8,174 bases of DNA. Source: Thermodesulfobacteriales bacterium. GTDB lineage: Bacteria > Desulfobacterota > Thermodesulfobacteria > Thermodesulfobacteriales > Thermodesulfatatoraceae. Location of the stretch: assembly GCA_026985945.1 (NCBI GenBank), contig JALSPN010000211.1, forward strand, positions 1-8,174. Reading direction: 5' to 3'. A model generated the notes under the pieces. It was not told where the DNA came from and made no database searches. It saw nothing but the letters and a program-made list of their open reading frames with translations. How positions within the stretch are numbered: the first letter of the stretch is position 1; each line of letters begins with the position of its first letter. The position numbers and the translations under genes were made by a program. Positions 1 to 5,471 of the stretch are shown here, piece by piece.

Positions 1-119
1 TCCTTGATGCCGAGGCCTTTCTGGCGGCTGCCGAAGCCCGCTACACCGAGGCCCTTTCAGATCTCCACCTTTCCCAGGCGCGCCTCCTTTTTGCTATCGG
101 GAAGGATCCCCTTCCGTAA
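1..119 (+). CDS. C-terminal end of a TolC-family outer membrane efflux protein (partial, 5' end outside window)
   Basis: An open frame enters from the left edge (first full codon at base 3) and ends with TAA at 117-119, giving 38 residues. The peptide is an amphipathic helix rich in Ala and Leu, with the stretch LSDLHLSQARLLFAIGKDPL just before the stop. This resembles the last periplasmic helix of TolC/OEP proteins, which typically ends in a form like 'Y..AL..Y..A...L..A.G'. TolC proteins form trimeric outer-membrane channels for type I secretion and RND/ABC efflux. The last 26 bp overlap tail-to-tail with the 3' end of the tsaC-like gene on the other strand. Only the tail is visible, so the family call rests on helix pattern alone and the transport substrate cannot be inferred. 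Confidence 0.6.
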   Translation, partial: LDAEAFLAAAEARYTEALSDLHLSQARLLFAIGKDPLP

Positions 120-732
120 TCCTTAAGATTTCTGACCACGAAATTTTTCCCTCTCTCAGCAAGCGGGGGCCTTCAGGGCCTGCATCCACGATGGTAGAAG
201 GGAGGCTTGCCGGAAGAGTTCCCCCATCGATGATGAGATCTACTTCCGGAAGCTGGGCGAGGATTTCGTCCACCGAGCGCGCCGGTGGCATCCCCGAGAG
301 ATTGGCACTGGTTCCGGTGATCGGGCGGCCCAGGGCCCGGGCCAGACAAGAAGGAAATTCGTGGGAGGAGAAGCGCACGGCCACCTTTCCCGTGTGAGCG
401 GTAAGTAAAGGGGAGAGATGGGAGCGGGCTGGTAACACCAGGGTTAAAGGCCCTGGCCAGAAGTGATCCATGAGCTTGAGGGCCAGGGGAGAGATCTTGA
501 AGACCACCTCTTCAACCTGCTCTTTATCTCCCAGAAGAAGAAGGACCGGCTTTTTCTCCGGACGTCTCTTAAGGGAAAAAAGTCTTTTTAAGGCCTTCTC
601 GTTCAAATAATCTACCGCCAGGCCGTAGAAGGTTTCCGTGGGAATAGCCACCACCAGGCCCTCTTCTAAGGCCTTTACCGCCGCCTTAAGGGCCTTTTCT
701 CCTTCTTTTAAAGAAAAGATCTTCGGCATCAT
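94..732 (-). CDS. tsaC: Threonylcarbamoyl-AMP synthase, short TsaC/YrdC type (Sua5/YciO/YrdC family)
   Basis: This protein makes threonylcarbamoyl-AMP from threonine, bicarbonate and ATP, the first step of the t6A37 modification of ANN-decoding tRNAs in the cytoplasm. Visible signatures (numbered from the chosen start) are PTETFYGLA at 31-39, KRRPEKKP at 55-62 (the basic substrate-binding loop), FWPGPLTLVLP at 91-101, TGTSANLSG at 139-147, IDGG at 168-171 and STIVD at 179-183. The length of 212 residues fits the TsaC/YrdC form rather than the roughly 340-residue Sua5 form with its extra C-terminal domain. I start at the ATG at 730-732 (the next codon is also ATG) because a GGA lies 6 bases upstream and the family homology begins immediately. 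An in-frame ATG at 768 would add 12 residues without a recognisable ribosome site. The gene is divergent from yebC and converges on the TolC-like tail with a 26-bp overlap. Confidence 0.93.
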   Translation of the reverse strand: MMPKIFSLKEGEKALKAAVKALEEGLVVAIPTETFYGLAVDYLNEKALKRLFSLKRRPEKKPVLLLLGDKEQVEEVVFKISPLALKLMDHFWPGPLTLVLPARSHLSPLLTAHTGKVAVRFSSHEFPSCLARALGRPITGTSANLSGMPPARSVDEILAQLPEVDLIIDGGTLPASLPSTIVDAGPEGPRLLREGKISWSEILRITEGDPSR

Positions 733-852
733 CTTTTTTCCAGGATAAAATATTACGAAGTTTAGCAAAGTGGAGTAGAGAAGAACGGGCTTTTATTTAA
801 TAGCAAATGGCGAGTGAGAAATAGCTCCCTCCCCCTCAAGATACTGTGAATC

Positions 853-955
853 TGAACCGCCCCGGGTTTGTCGGAGAGATAAAAATGTGGGAGGATAGAG
901 AAAAAAGGTTTTCCAAAGAGGTAAAGGAACGGGCGGTGCGACTGGTTATAGGAGA
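853..955 (+). mobile_element. Decayed left end of an IS3-family insertion sequence
   Basis: The segment starts TGAACCGCCCCGGGTTTG, which resembles the terminal inverted repeats of many IS3-family elements. A GGAGAG ribosome site and the first codons of an orfA-type transposase follow directly. That arrangement (IR, short leader, orfA start) is what an IS3 left end looks like. The matching right-hand IR, the rest of orfA and all of orfB are absent, so this is a remnant. The right boundary is approximate: IS-like protein similarity fades after about base 955. The family assignment of the terminal sequence is from memory of the family, not from a search. Confidence 0.55.
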
Positions 956-1016
956 TTCACTTTCCTACTCGCCAGACATCTCTTGGGCGCAAGATCAAAT
1001 GGAGTATTCCCCTTGA
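885..1016 (+). pseudogene. Truncated IS3-family orfA (HTH transposase N-terminus)
   Basis: A 43-codon frame opens with ATG at 885 and stops with TGA at 1014-1016. Residues 7-21 read KRFSKEVKERAVRLV, the characteristic start of IS3/IS911-type orfA helix-turn-helix proteins (commonly 'RRFSPEFKEEAVRLV'). After about residue 24 the frame no longer resembles a transposase: the expected 'vA.eLGIs...L..W' HTH segment is missing. The gene is therefore cut off by a deletion or rearrangement, and the tail is presumably random read-through. A GGAGAG sequence stands 7 bases upstream of the ATG, inherited from the IS. A functional product is unlikely. Confidence 0.6.
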
Positions 1017-1068
1017 AATATAAGCCCCGGAATTTTTTTCTCTACTCCACTAACCAAAATTTAAGTTT

Positions 1069-1097
1069 TTGCAAAAGGAAACAAAACTGGCTAAGAT
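1069..1097 (+). promoter_or_regulatory. Putative sigma70-type promoter for the yebC-ruvCAB-panB operon
   Basis: TTGCAA at 1069-1074 and TAAGAT at 1092-1097 are separated by exactly 17 bp; each matches 4 of 6 bases of the -35 and -10 consensus. Transcription would start near 1104, leaving a leader of about 35 nt before the yebC ATG, with a G-rich ribosome site (GGGGTGG) at about 1125-1131. It lies just outside the inverted-repeat element, so the operon promoter appears intact. The call rests on consensus match and spacing only. Confidence 0.4.
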
Positions 1098-1137
1098 TTG
1101 GGCCGAAGTATCAAGAAAAGGTTTGGGGTGGAAAACT

Positions 1138-1896
1138 ATGGCTGGACATTCTCATTGGGCACAAATTAAGCGCAAAAAGGCTGCTCAAGACGCCAAACGG
1201 GGCAAGCTTTTTACCAAGCTCATCCGGGAAATAATGGTAGCGGCAAGGCTTGGGGGAGGAGATCCGGGGTCCAATCCCCGTTTAAGGGCGGCTATTCAGG
1301 CGGCCAAAGCCGCTAACATGCCGAAAGAAAATATCGAACGCGCCATCAGAAAAGGCACCGGCCAGGAGCCAGGGACCACCTGGGAAGAAGTCGTTTATGA
1401 AGGTTACGGCCCGGGTGGAGTGGCGGTCTTGATTAAAAGCGTTACAGACAACAAAAGACGCACGGTCTCCGAATTGCGCCATATCTTCGGTAAATGTGGT
1501 GGAAACCTTGCTGAACCGGGGGCTGTTTCCTGGATTTTTGAACAAAAGGGCCTCATCGTGGTTTCCCGCGAGGGCACGGACGAGGAAAAGCTCCTGGAAG
1601 TGGCCCTTGAGGCCGGAGCAGAAGACATCCGCGAATACGAAAGTGAAATAGAAGTAGTTACCGATCCGAAGGATCTGGAGGAAGTCCAGAAGGCCCTTAA
1701 GGAAGCGGGGTTTAGAATCCAAACAGCCAAGGTCACCATGGTCCCCAAGACCACCGTCAAAATAGAAGACGAAAAGACGGCCCAACAGATGCTCCGCCTT
1801 ATGGAAACCCTGGAAGATCACGACGACGTCCAGCAAATATATGCCAACTTTGATATCCCTGATGAAATTATGGAACGCGTAAGCGCCGGGATATAA
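1138..1896 (+). CDS. yebC: YebC/PmpR/TACO1-family protein
   Basis: This is a cytoplasmic protein of the YebC/TACO1 family. Members have been described as DNA-binding regulators and, more recently, as ribosome-associated factors that relieve stalling, for example at proline runs. The N-terminus [20 protein letters not shown] is the family hallmark (commonly [20 protein letters not shown]), followed by [20 protein letters not shown] at 87-94 and TDNKRRT at 103-109. The length of 252 residues is normal. The hallmark Met fixes the start at 1138, although the frame stays open upstream to 1069. It is the first gene of the ruv operon, and its TAA overlaps the ruvC ATG by one base (TAATG), implying translational coupling. 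Proximity to ruvC is a common arrangement for this family. Whether it acts on transcription or translation here cannot be read from the sequence. Confidence 0.96.
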   Translation: MAGHSHWAQIKRKKAAQDAKRGKLFTKLIREIMVAARLGGGDPGSNPRLRAAIQAAKAANMPKENIERAIRKGTGQEPGTTWEEVVYEGYGPGGVAVLIKSVTDNKRRTVSELRHIFGKCGGNLAEPGAVSWIFEQKGLIVVSREGTDEEKLLEVALEAGAEDIREYESEIEVVTDPKDLEEVQKALKEAGFRIQTAKVTMVPKTTVKIEDEKTAQQMLRLMETLEDHDDVQQIYANFDIPDEIMERVSAGI

Positions 1897-2366
1897 TGCG
1901 AATATTGGGAATTGATCCCGGTTCAAGGGTTACGGGATACGGTATCATCGAAGCCCCCCAAAAGGTTCTGGCCTGGGGGGCTTTACGTTTGAAGGAAAAA
2001 GACCTGCCCACCCGGCTCGAAAGCATTTTTGAAGGGATAGACCAGCTCATTAAACAATATGATCCAGAAGCCATCGCGCTGGAGGAGGTTATTCCGGAGA
2101 GTTTTCCTCACGCCGCCCTCAAACTTGGCCAGGCCCAGGGGGCAGCCATTCTGGCAGCAGCCAGGGCCAAAAAGCCCGTTTTTTTTTATCATCCGCTGGA
2201 GATAAAAAAGGCCTTTACAGGCTACGGAAACGCCCCCAAAGAACAGCTCCGTTTTATAATCTGCAGACTCCTTGAAGTGCCGCGGGATCTCCCCACCGAC
2301 GCCTCAGATGCCCTGGCCGTGGCCCTTTACCATCTTCAGAGGTCCAAGGATGCTGGCACAAGTTGA
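1896..2366 (+). CDS. ruvC: Crossover junction endodeoxyribonuclease RuvC
   Basis: RuvC is the dimeric nuclease that cuts Holliday junctions symmetrically after RuvAB branch migration. The four acidic catalytic residues are present: Asp7 in GIDPGS, Glu63 in ALEEV, and Asp135 and Asp138 in TDASDALAVALYH. The core ALKLGQAQG at 74-82 and the basic TGYGNAPKEQ region at 108-117 are also conserved. At 156 residues it is slightly shorter than E. coli RuvC (173) because it lacks the C-terminal tail. The loop after Glu63 is unusual: the usual V-F-x-x-K-N is replaced by VIPESFPH, so the Phe corresponding to E. coli Phe69 (a junction-contacting residue) is Ile66. The start overlaps the yebC stop by one base; the 3' end overlaps ruvA by 17 bp. 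It is probably active, since the catalytic set is intact. Confidence 0.96.
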   Translation: MRILGIDPGSRVTGYGIIEAPQKVLAWGALRLKEKDLPTRLESIFEGIDQLIKQYDPEAIALEEVIPESFPHAALKLGQAQGAAILAAARAKKPVFFYHPLEIKKAFTGYGNAPKEQLRFIICRLLEVPRDLPTDASDALAVALYHLQRSKDAGTS

Positions 2367-2925
2367 AGGGCTCCTGGAGCGTAAAGAACCTGGACGGGTA
2401 TTTCTTAAAAGTGGCCCTTTTGTCCTGGAAATCCTGGTCCCTTTCTCCGTTATGGATAGGCTGCCTGCCCGCGGAAAACGCTGTGTGCTTTACGTCTCTT
2501 TTCGCATCCGAAATGAAATTCCGGAGCTCTACGGCTTTTTAACCCCTGAGGCCCGTGACCTTTTTGAGAGGCTTCAGCAGGTCTCACGCCTTGGTCCTCG
2601 CCTGGCGTTAAATATCCTGGGAGTCTTTGAACCGGAGGAATTTCTGGAAATTGTTGCCCAAAACGATGTTCAAAGACTGGCCAGAGTGCCGGGGATAGGT
2701 CCACGGCGGGCGGAACGGCTCTGTGTAGAATTGCGCTCCCGTCTGGGGGTAAAAAAACCGCCGGTAAGCCCTCTTTTTGAAGAGGCCCTCTCAGCCCTTC
2801 TTAACCTGGGCTTTTCTCCGGAAGAGGCCCGACCAGCCCTTGAAAAAACCTTTCAGGAAGGGAAAGATCTTTCTGAAATCGTCAAAGAGGCCTTAAAAAG
2901 GCTCTCGGTGAAGGATGAACACTAA
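2350..2925 (+). CDS. ruvA: Holliday junction DNA helicase subunit RuvA
   Basis: RuvA forms tetramers that bind the four-way junction and load RuvB. Residues 1-62 form the OB-fold domain, ending in [17 protein letters not shown]. Two helix-hairpin-helix motifs follow: [13 protein letters not shown] at 78-90 and [12 protein letters not shown] at 113-124. After a short linker, the C-terminal three-helix domain (about 142-187, [17 protein letters not shown]) is the part that contacts RuvB. The length of 191 residues is slightly shorter than E. coli (203), mostly in the linker. The acidic-pin pair that separates strands at the crossover (Glu55-Asp56 in E. coli) aligns with Asn55-Glu56 here. The ATG at 2350 is chosen because MLAQVEGLL matches the family start and AGAGG lies 7 bases upstream. 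It overlaps ruvC by 17 bp and ruvB by 11 bp, consistent with coupled synthesis of the complex. Confidence 0.96.
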   Translation: MLAQVEGLLERKEPGRVFLKSGPFVLEILVPFSVMDRLPARGKRCVLYVSFRIRNEIPELYGFLTPEARDLFERLQQVSRLGPRLALNILGVFEPEEFLEIVAQNDVQRLARVPGIGPRRAERLCVELRSRLGVKKPPVSPLFEEALSALLNLGFSPEEARPALEKTFQEGKDLSEIVKEALKRLSVKDEH

Positions 2926-3883
2926 CGAAATTCGCCCCCGAAGGCTTGCCGATTACGTGGGGCAGGAAGAAGTTCGCAAGGTGCTTGCGGTTTATCTTTC
3001 CGCCGCCGCAGCCAGAGGAGAGGCCCTGGATCATGTCCTTCTTACCGGCTACCCCGGGCTTGGCAAGACCACCCTCGCCCATATCATCGCTGCTGAACTT
3101 GGAAGCAAGATCCATGTAACCTCTGGAGCCGCCCTTGAGAGGGCCGGAGACCTGGCAGCCATCCTTACCAATCTCTCTGAAAGAGACGTCCTTTTTATTG
3201 ACGAAATTCATCGTCTTCCAGCAGCAGTGGAAGAAATACTTTACCCGGCCATGGAGGATTTTCGCCTTGATCTCGTGGTAGGAAAGGGCCCCGGAGCACG
3301 CCTTCTGAAACTCCACCTTCCCCGTTTTACCCTGGTAGGCGCTACCACTCGAAGCGGCCTTCTTTCCGCCCCCCTGCGCGATCGTTTTGGCATCAGTTTC
3401 AAGCTTGATTTTTATCGGGAAGAAGAACTTCAGGAGATACTTCTCCGCACGGCCAGAGTCCTCAAGATAGGGCTTGAGCCTCAAGGAGCCCTTGAAATAG
3501 CAAAACGTGCGCGGGGAACCCCCCGGGTTGCCAACAGGCTCCTGCGAAGGGTCTGGGACTTCGCCCTGGTAGAGGGCAAAGAAGTAATCGATGCCACCCT
3601 GGCCCGGAAGGCCCTTGAAGTTATGGAATTGGATATTATGGGACTTGGGCCCTTTGACCGCCTCCTTATCAAGACCATCATGGAAAAGTTTGACGGAGGG
3701 CCGGTGGGGCTTGACACCCTGGCCACAGCCCTTTGTGAAGACCCCCGCACCCTGGAAGACGTCTATGAACCCTTCCTCATCCGTTGTGGTCTCTTACGTC
3801 GAACCCGCCGCGGCCGGGTCCTTACCCCCAAAGCCTACGAATATTTCAACCAGGGGAGGAAAAAAGATGGCCTCTTATTCTAG
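2915..3883 (+). CDS. ruvB: Holliday junction branch migration ATPase RuvB
   Basis: RuvB is the AAA+ hexameric motor that drives branch migration with RuvA. The opening [14 protein letters not shown] is standard. Walker A is GYPGLGKTT at 45-53 (Lys51), with Tyr in place of the usual first Pro of GPPGLGKT. Walker B is VLFIDEIH at 92-99 (Asp96, Glu97). Sensor 1/arginine-finger region is [18 protein letters not shown] at 142-159, and sensor 2 is [12 protein letters not shown] at 201-212. The C-terminal winged-helix domain contains [10 protein letters not shown] and [17 protein letters not shown]. Length 322 residues, close to the usual 335. It follows ruvA with an 11-bp overlap and itself overlaps panB by 17 bp. 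All ATPase determinants are present, so it should be functional. Confidence 0.97.
   Translation: MNTNEIRPRRLADYVGQEEVRKVLAVYLSAAAARGEALDHVLLTGYPGLGKTTLAHIIAAELGSKIHVTSGAALERAGDLAAILTNLSERDVLFIDEIHRLPAAVEEILYPAMEDFRLDLVVGKGPGARLLKLHLPRFTLVGATTRSGLLSAPLRDRFGISFKLDFYREEELQEILLRTARVLKIGLEPQGALEIAKRARGTPRVANRLLRRVWDFALVEGKEVIDATLARKALEVMELDIMGLGPFDRLLIKTIMEKFDGGPVGLDTLATALCEDPRTLEDVYEPFLIRCGLLRRTRRGRVLTPKAYEYFNQGRKKDGLLF
3853..3859 (+). promoter_or_regulatory. Strong Shine-Dalgarno for panB inside the ruvB 3' end
   Basis: GGGGAGG stands 7 bases upstream of the panB ATG at 3867 and lies within the last codons of ruvB. It decides the panB start: the same frame is open much further upstream inside ruvB, but only this ATG has a good ribosome site and matches the family N-terminus. 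Confidence 0.75.
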
Positions 3884-4706
3884 ACTTACCATTCCCGATC
3901 TCCAGGCCAAAAAAGGGCGTGAAAAGATCGTGGCCCTTACCGCCTACGATGTCCTGTGGGCGCGCCTCCTTGACGAGGCCGGGATCGATCTCATCCTGGT
4001 GGGGGATTCTGCAGCCATGCTGGTCCTGGGCTATGAAGATACGCTCCCTATCACCATGGAAGAAATGCTCGTTCTGGCCAGGGCCGTCTCCCGCGGGGCC
4101 AGAAGGGCTTTGATTGTGGGGGATATGCCCTTTCTTTCCTACCAGGTGAGCCTTGAGGAGGCCATCTTCAATGCCGGAAGATTTTTGAAGGAAGGGGGCT
4201 GTCAGGCCGTCAAAATCGAAGGGGGAGAAGAGGTCTGTGAAACCATCAGGGCCGTTACCCGTGCGGGGATCCCTGTCCTGGCCCATGTAGGCCTTACCCC
4301 GCAGCGGGCAAGCTCCCTCGGGGGGTTTAAAGTCCAGGGGCGTGATCTCGACTCGGCCCGCAAACTCCTGGCGGATGCCAAAGCGGTGGCAGAAGCCGGG
4401 GCCTTTGCCGTGGTGCTGGAATGCGTGCCGCAGGAGCTTGCGGCCCATATCACCTCCATCCTTCCCATTCCCACCATTGGTATCGGAGCCGGGCCAGCCT
4501 GTGATGGCCAGATCCTGGTCCTTCCGGATCTTCTGGGACTTTTTGAGGGCTTCCGCCCGCGGTTCGTCAAAAGATACGCCCAATTCGCCAAAGAAGGAAA
4601 AAACGCCCTTAAAAAATACATTTCCGAGGTAAAAGAAGGCCTTTTCCCGGCAGAAGAACACTCCTTTAAACTTTCAGAAGAGGTCAAAAAGGCCCTGGGG
4701 ATTTGA
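3867..4706 (+). CDS. panB: 3-methyl-2-oxobutanoate hydroxymethyltransferase (ketopantoate hydroxymethyltransferase)
   Basis: PanB transfers a hydroxymethyl group from 5,10-methylene-tetrahydrofolate to alpha-ketoisovalerate, making ketopantoate for pantothenate and CoA. Metal- and substrate-binding residues known from E. coli are all visible: Asp47 in LVGDS, Asp86 in VGDMPF, Lys116 and Glu118 in AVKIEGGEE, and catalytic Glu185 in VVLECVP. Further signatures are [29 protein letters not shown] and [14 protein letters not shown]. The length of 279 residues is a little longer than E. coli (264) because of an extended C-terminal helix after EEHSF. The usual VGDSLGM is VGDSAAM. It is the last gene of the yebC-ruvCAB transcript, overlapping ruvB by 17 bp; no panC, panD or panE is adjacent, so the linkage with recombination genes looks positional rather than functional. 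Confidence 0.96.
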   Translation: MASYSRLTIPDLQAKKGREKIVALTAYDVLWARLLDEAGIDLILVGDSAAMLVLGYEDTLPITMEEMLVLARAVSRGARRALIVGDMPFLSYQVSLEEAIFNAGRFLKEGGCQAVKIEGGEEVCETIRAVTRAGIPVLAHVGLTPQRASSLGGFKVQGRDLDSARKLLADAKAVAEAGAFAVVLECVPQELAAHITSILPIPTIGIGAGPACDGQILVLPDLLGLFEGFRPRFVKRYAQFAKEGKNALKKYISEVKEGLFPAEEHSFKLSEEVKKALGI

Positions 4707-4720
4707 GAGACTCCACAAAA

Positions 4721-4740
4721 TTGCCAAAATCAGTTGGCAA
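4721..4740. terminator. Hairpin in the convergent spacer, possible terminator for the - strand operon
   Basis: TTGCCAA at 4721-4727 and TTGGCAA at 4734-4740 form a perfect 7-bp stem with a 6-nt loop. Read on the - strand the stem is followed by TTTTGTGG, a short T-rich tract, so it could end transcripts coming from the lipoprotein gene. Read on the + strand (after panB) it is followed by ATACAACC, which lacks a T-run. The stem is AT-rich and short, so the terminator call is tentative. Confidence 0.35.
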
Positions 4741-4758
4741 ATACAACCGCAAACTCCA

Positions 4759-4777
4759 CCCTCCCCTCGCCCCTCCC
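4759..4777 (-). other. Putative G-quadruplex motif on the - strand
   Basis: The + strand has four C-runs, CCC(4759-4761)-T-CCCC(4763-4766)-TCG-CCCC(4770-4773)-T-CCC(4775-4777). The - strand therefore reads G3-A-G4-CGA-G4-A-G3, a canonical four-tract quadruplex pattern with loops of 1, 3 and 1 nt. It would be in the 3' untranslated RNA of the lipoprotein operon. It shares its distal tracts with the hairpin at 4770-4790, so the two folds are mutually exclusive. Confidence 0.5.
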
Positions 4778-4790
4778 TCAAAGGGAGGGG
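4770..4790. terminator. GC-rich hairpin between convergent operons (possible bidirectional terminator or REP-like element)
   Basis: CCCCTCCC at 4770-4777 and GGGAGGGG at 4783-4790 form a perfect 8-bp stem, almost all G-C, around the loop TCAAA. It sits 64 bp after the panB stop and 22 bp after the end of the opposing lipoprotein gene. Neither direction has a good T-run, so it is not a textbook intrinsic terminator. Its position between converging genes suggests a barrier to read-through, or a small dispersed palindromic repeat. Confidence 0.4.
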
Positions 4791-4811
4791 AACTAGCCGG
4801 AAATTTGGTTC

Positions 4812-5471
4812 TTACTTTTGGATTTCCCAGGAAAGCCTGCTGAAGCCTTCAGGGATTACTATCTTCGGTTTAGCGGGAGAAAAAAGTTCTTTGGTGGTGT
4901 GAAAGCTCATTTCTCCCCGAACCCGAAGGGGGGGAATTTCAAAACGGGTCTTGCCCGGGGCAAAGAAAAGGCGCCAAAGGGTGCGATCTTCTTTTATGGT
5001 GAGGGCCTTAAGATTTCCGGCCCTGTCAAAAGAAACCATTACTCTGAAGGGGGGGATCTCTTTTTTGAGGAGATAGCCTTTTGGGTTTTCAAGGATCAGG
5101 GCCCCTTCAAGCCAGGGGGGAGGAAGATAGCCCATAAGAATGGTCCCCCAATAAGAAGAAATCTCTCCAGGAAAAGGAAGTGAAAGAAGATAGGCCCTTC
5201 TTTCTAAAAAAGATACTAAAAGGGCCCGATTATCTTCGAGCATCCCCTGAAAAAGGGTGCTCCCGAAGGGAGAAAGCCCCTCTAGGTAAAAAAAACTCTT
5301 TCCGGCGATAAAAAATCCCTCACCACCAAAATTCCCGCCAGGATAAGACACCCGGAAAGAGACCATCCCTTCTCTCGCGATAAAAGACACCCTTTCCGGC
5401 TGCCAGGAGGTGGGGCGAGGAAGGGAACAGCTGACAACCAGGATCAGGAAGAGCAGGACTGGGTAGCGCAC
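4812..5471 (-). CDS. Putative outer-membrane lipoprotein, LolA/LolB-like fold
   Basis: The protein has 219 residues and opens with a hydrophobic signal (MRYPVLLFLILVVSC) whose Val-Val-Ser-Cys15 is an acceptable lipobox. Ser follows the lipidated Cys rather than Asp, so outer-membrane sorting is expected. The mature part is beta-rich, with a segment FYLEGLSPFGSTLFQGMLED at about 61-80. This resembles the LolA/LolB and DUF4292-type half-barrel, in which a line like 'lrle.lgPfG..lf.l..d' is typical. LolB inserts lipoproteins into the outer membrane. The start is GTG at 5469-5471, 28 bp inside the end of the TPR gene; it has only a weak ribosome site and is probably translated by coupling, but the signal peptide supports it. 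The role is uncertain: the fold call is by pattern, and a true LolB is not proven. Confidence 0.6.
   Translation of the reverse strand: MRYPVLLFLILVVSCSLPRPTSWQPERVSFIAREGMVSFRVSYPGGNFGGEGFFIAGKSFFYLEGLSPFGSTLFQGMLEDNRALLVSFLERRAYLLSLPFPGEISSYWGTILMGYLPPPWLEGALILENPKGYLLKKEIPPFRVMVSFDRAGNLKALTIKEDRTLWRLFFAPGKTRFEIPPLRVRGEMSFHTTKELFSPAKPKIVIPEGFSRLSWEIQK

Larger units (their letters stand above)
769..1051. repeat. Imperfect inverted-repeat (MITE-like) structure in the tsaC-yebC spacer
   Basis: The left arm begins AGTGGAGTAGAGAA at 769-782. The same 14 bases appear as an exact reverse complement at 1038-1051. Similarity continues inward: CGGGCTTTTATTTAA near 786-800 corresponds to the reverse complement of about 1012-1030 (CGGGGCTTATATTTCAA), and TGGCGAGT at 808-815 is exactly repeated inverted at 967-974. 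The right arm has roughly 35 bp more than the left between these matches. The arms surround the IS3-like fragment. No clear target-site duplication is seen at the outer edges. It may be a decayed non-autonomous element, or the remaining ends of an unrelated insertion sequence. Apart from this, the IS remnant and the yebC promoter, I see nothing in 733-1137. Confidence 0.5.

Noticed and set aside
981..994. Small hairpin TCTTG...CAAGA in the tsaC-yebC spacer
   Set aside because: A 5-bp stem is expected by chance and no T-run or gene end is adjacent.
1069..1137. In-frame upstream extension of yebC by 23 codons
   Set aside because: The family begins with MAGHS at 1138; the extension starts at a TTG that coincides with the proposed -35 box and has no family similarity.
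1282..1926. Long open frame antisense to yebC
   Set aside because: It mirrors a highly conserved coding region, has no recognisable domain and lacks a ribosome site; it is a shadow frame. The same applies to the antisense frames over ruvB (2882-3484) and panB (3846-4661).
2272..2349. In-frame upstream extension of ruvA inside ruvC
   Set aside because: The canonical RuvA N-terminus (MLAQVEG) begins at 2350 with its own ribosome site.
1896..2366. RuvC as a truncated pseudogene because of its short length
   Set aside because: Only the variable C-terminal tail is missing; all four catalytic acids and the core motifs are intact and the frame is unbroken.
3591..3866. In-frame upstream extension of panB through ruvB
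   Set aside because: The sequence is coding for ruvB in another frame; the panB family start and strong ribosome site are at 3853-3869.
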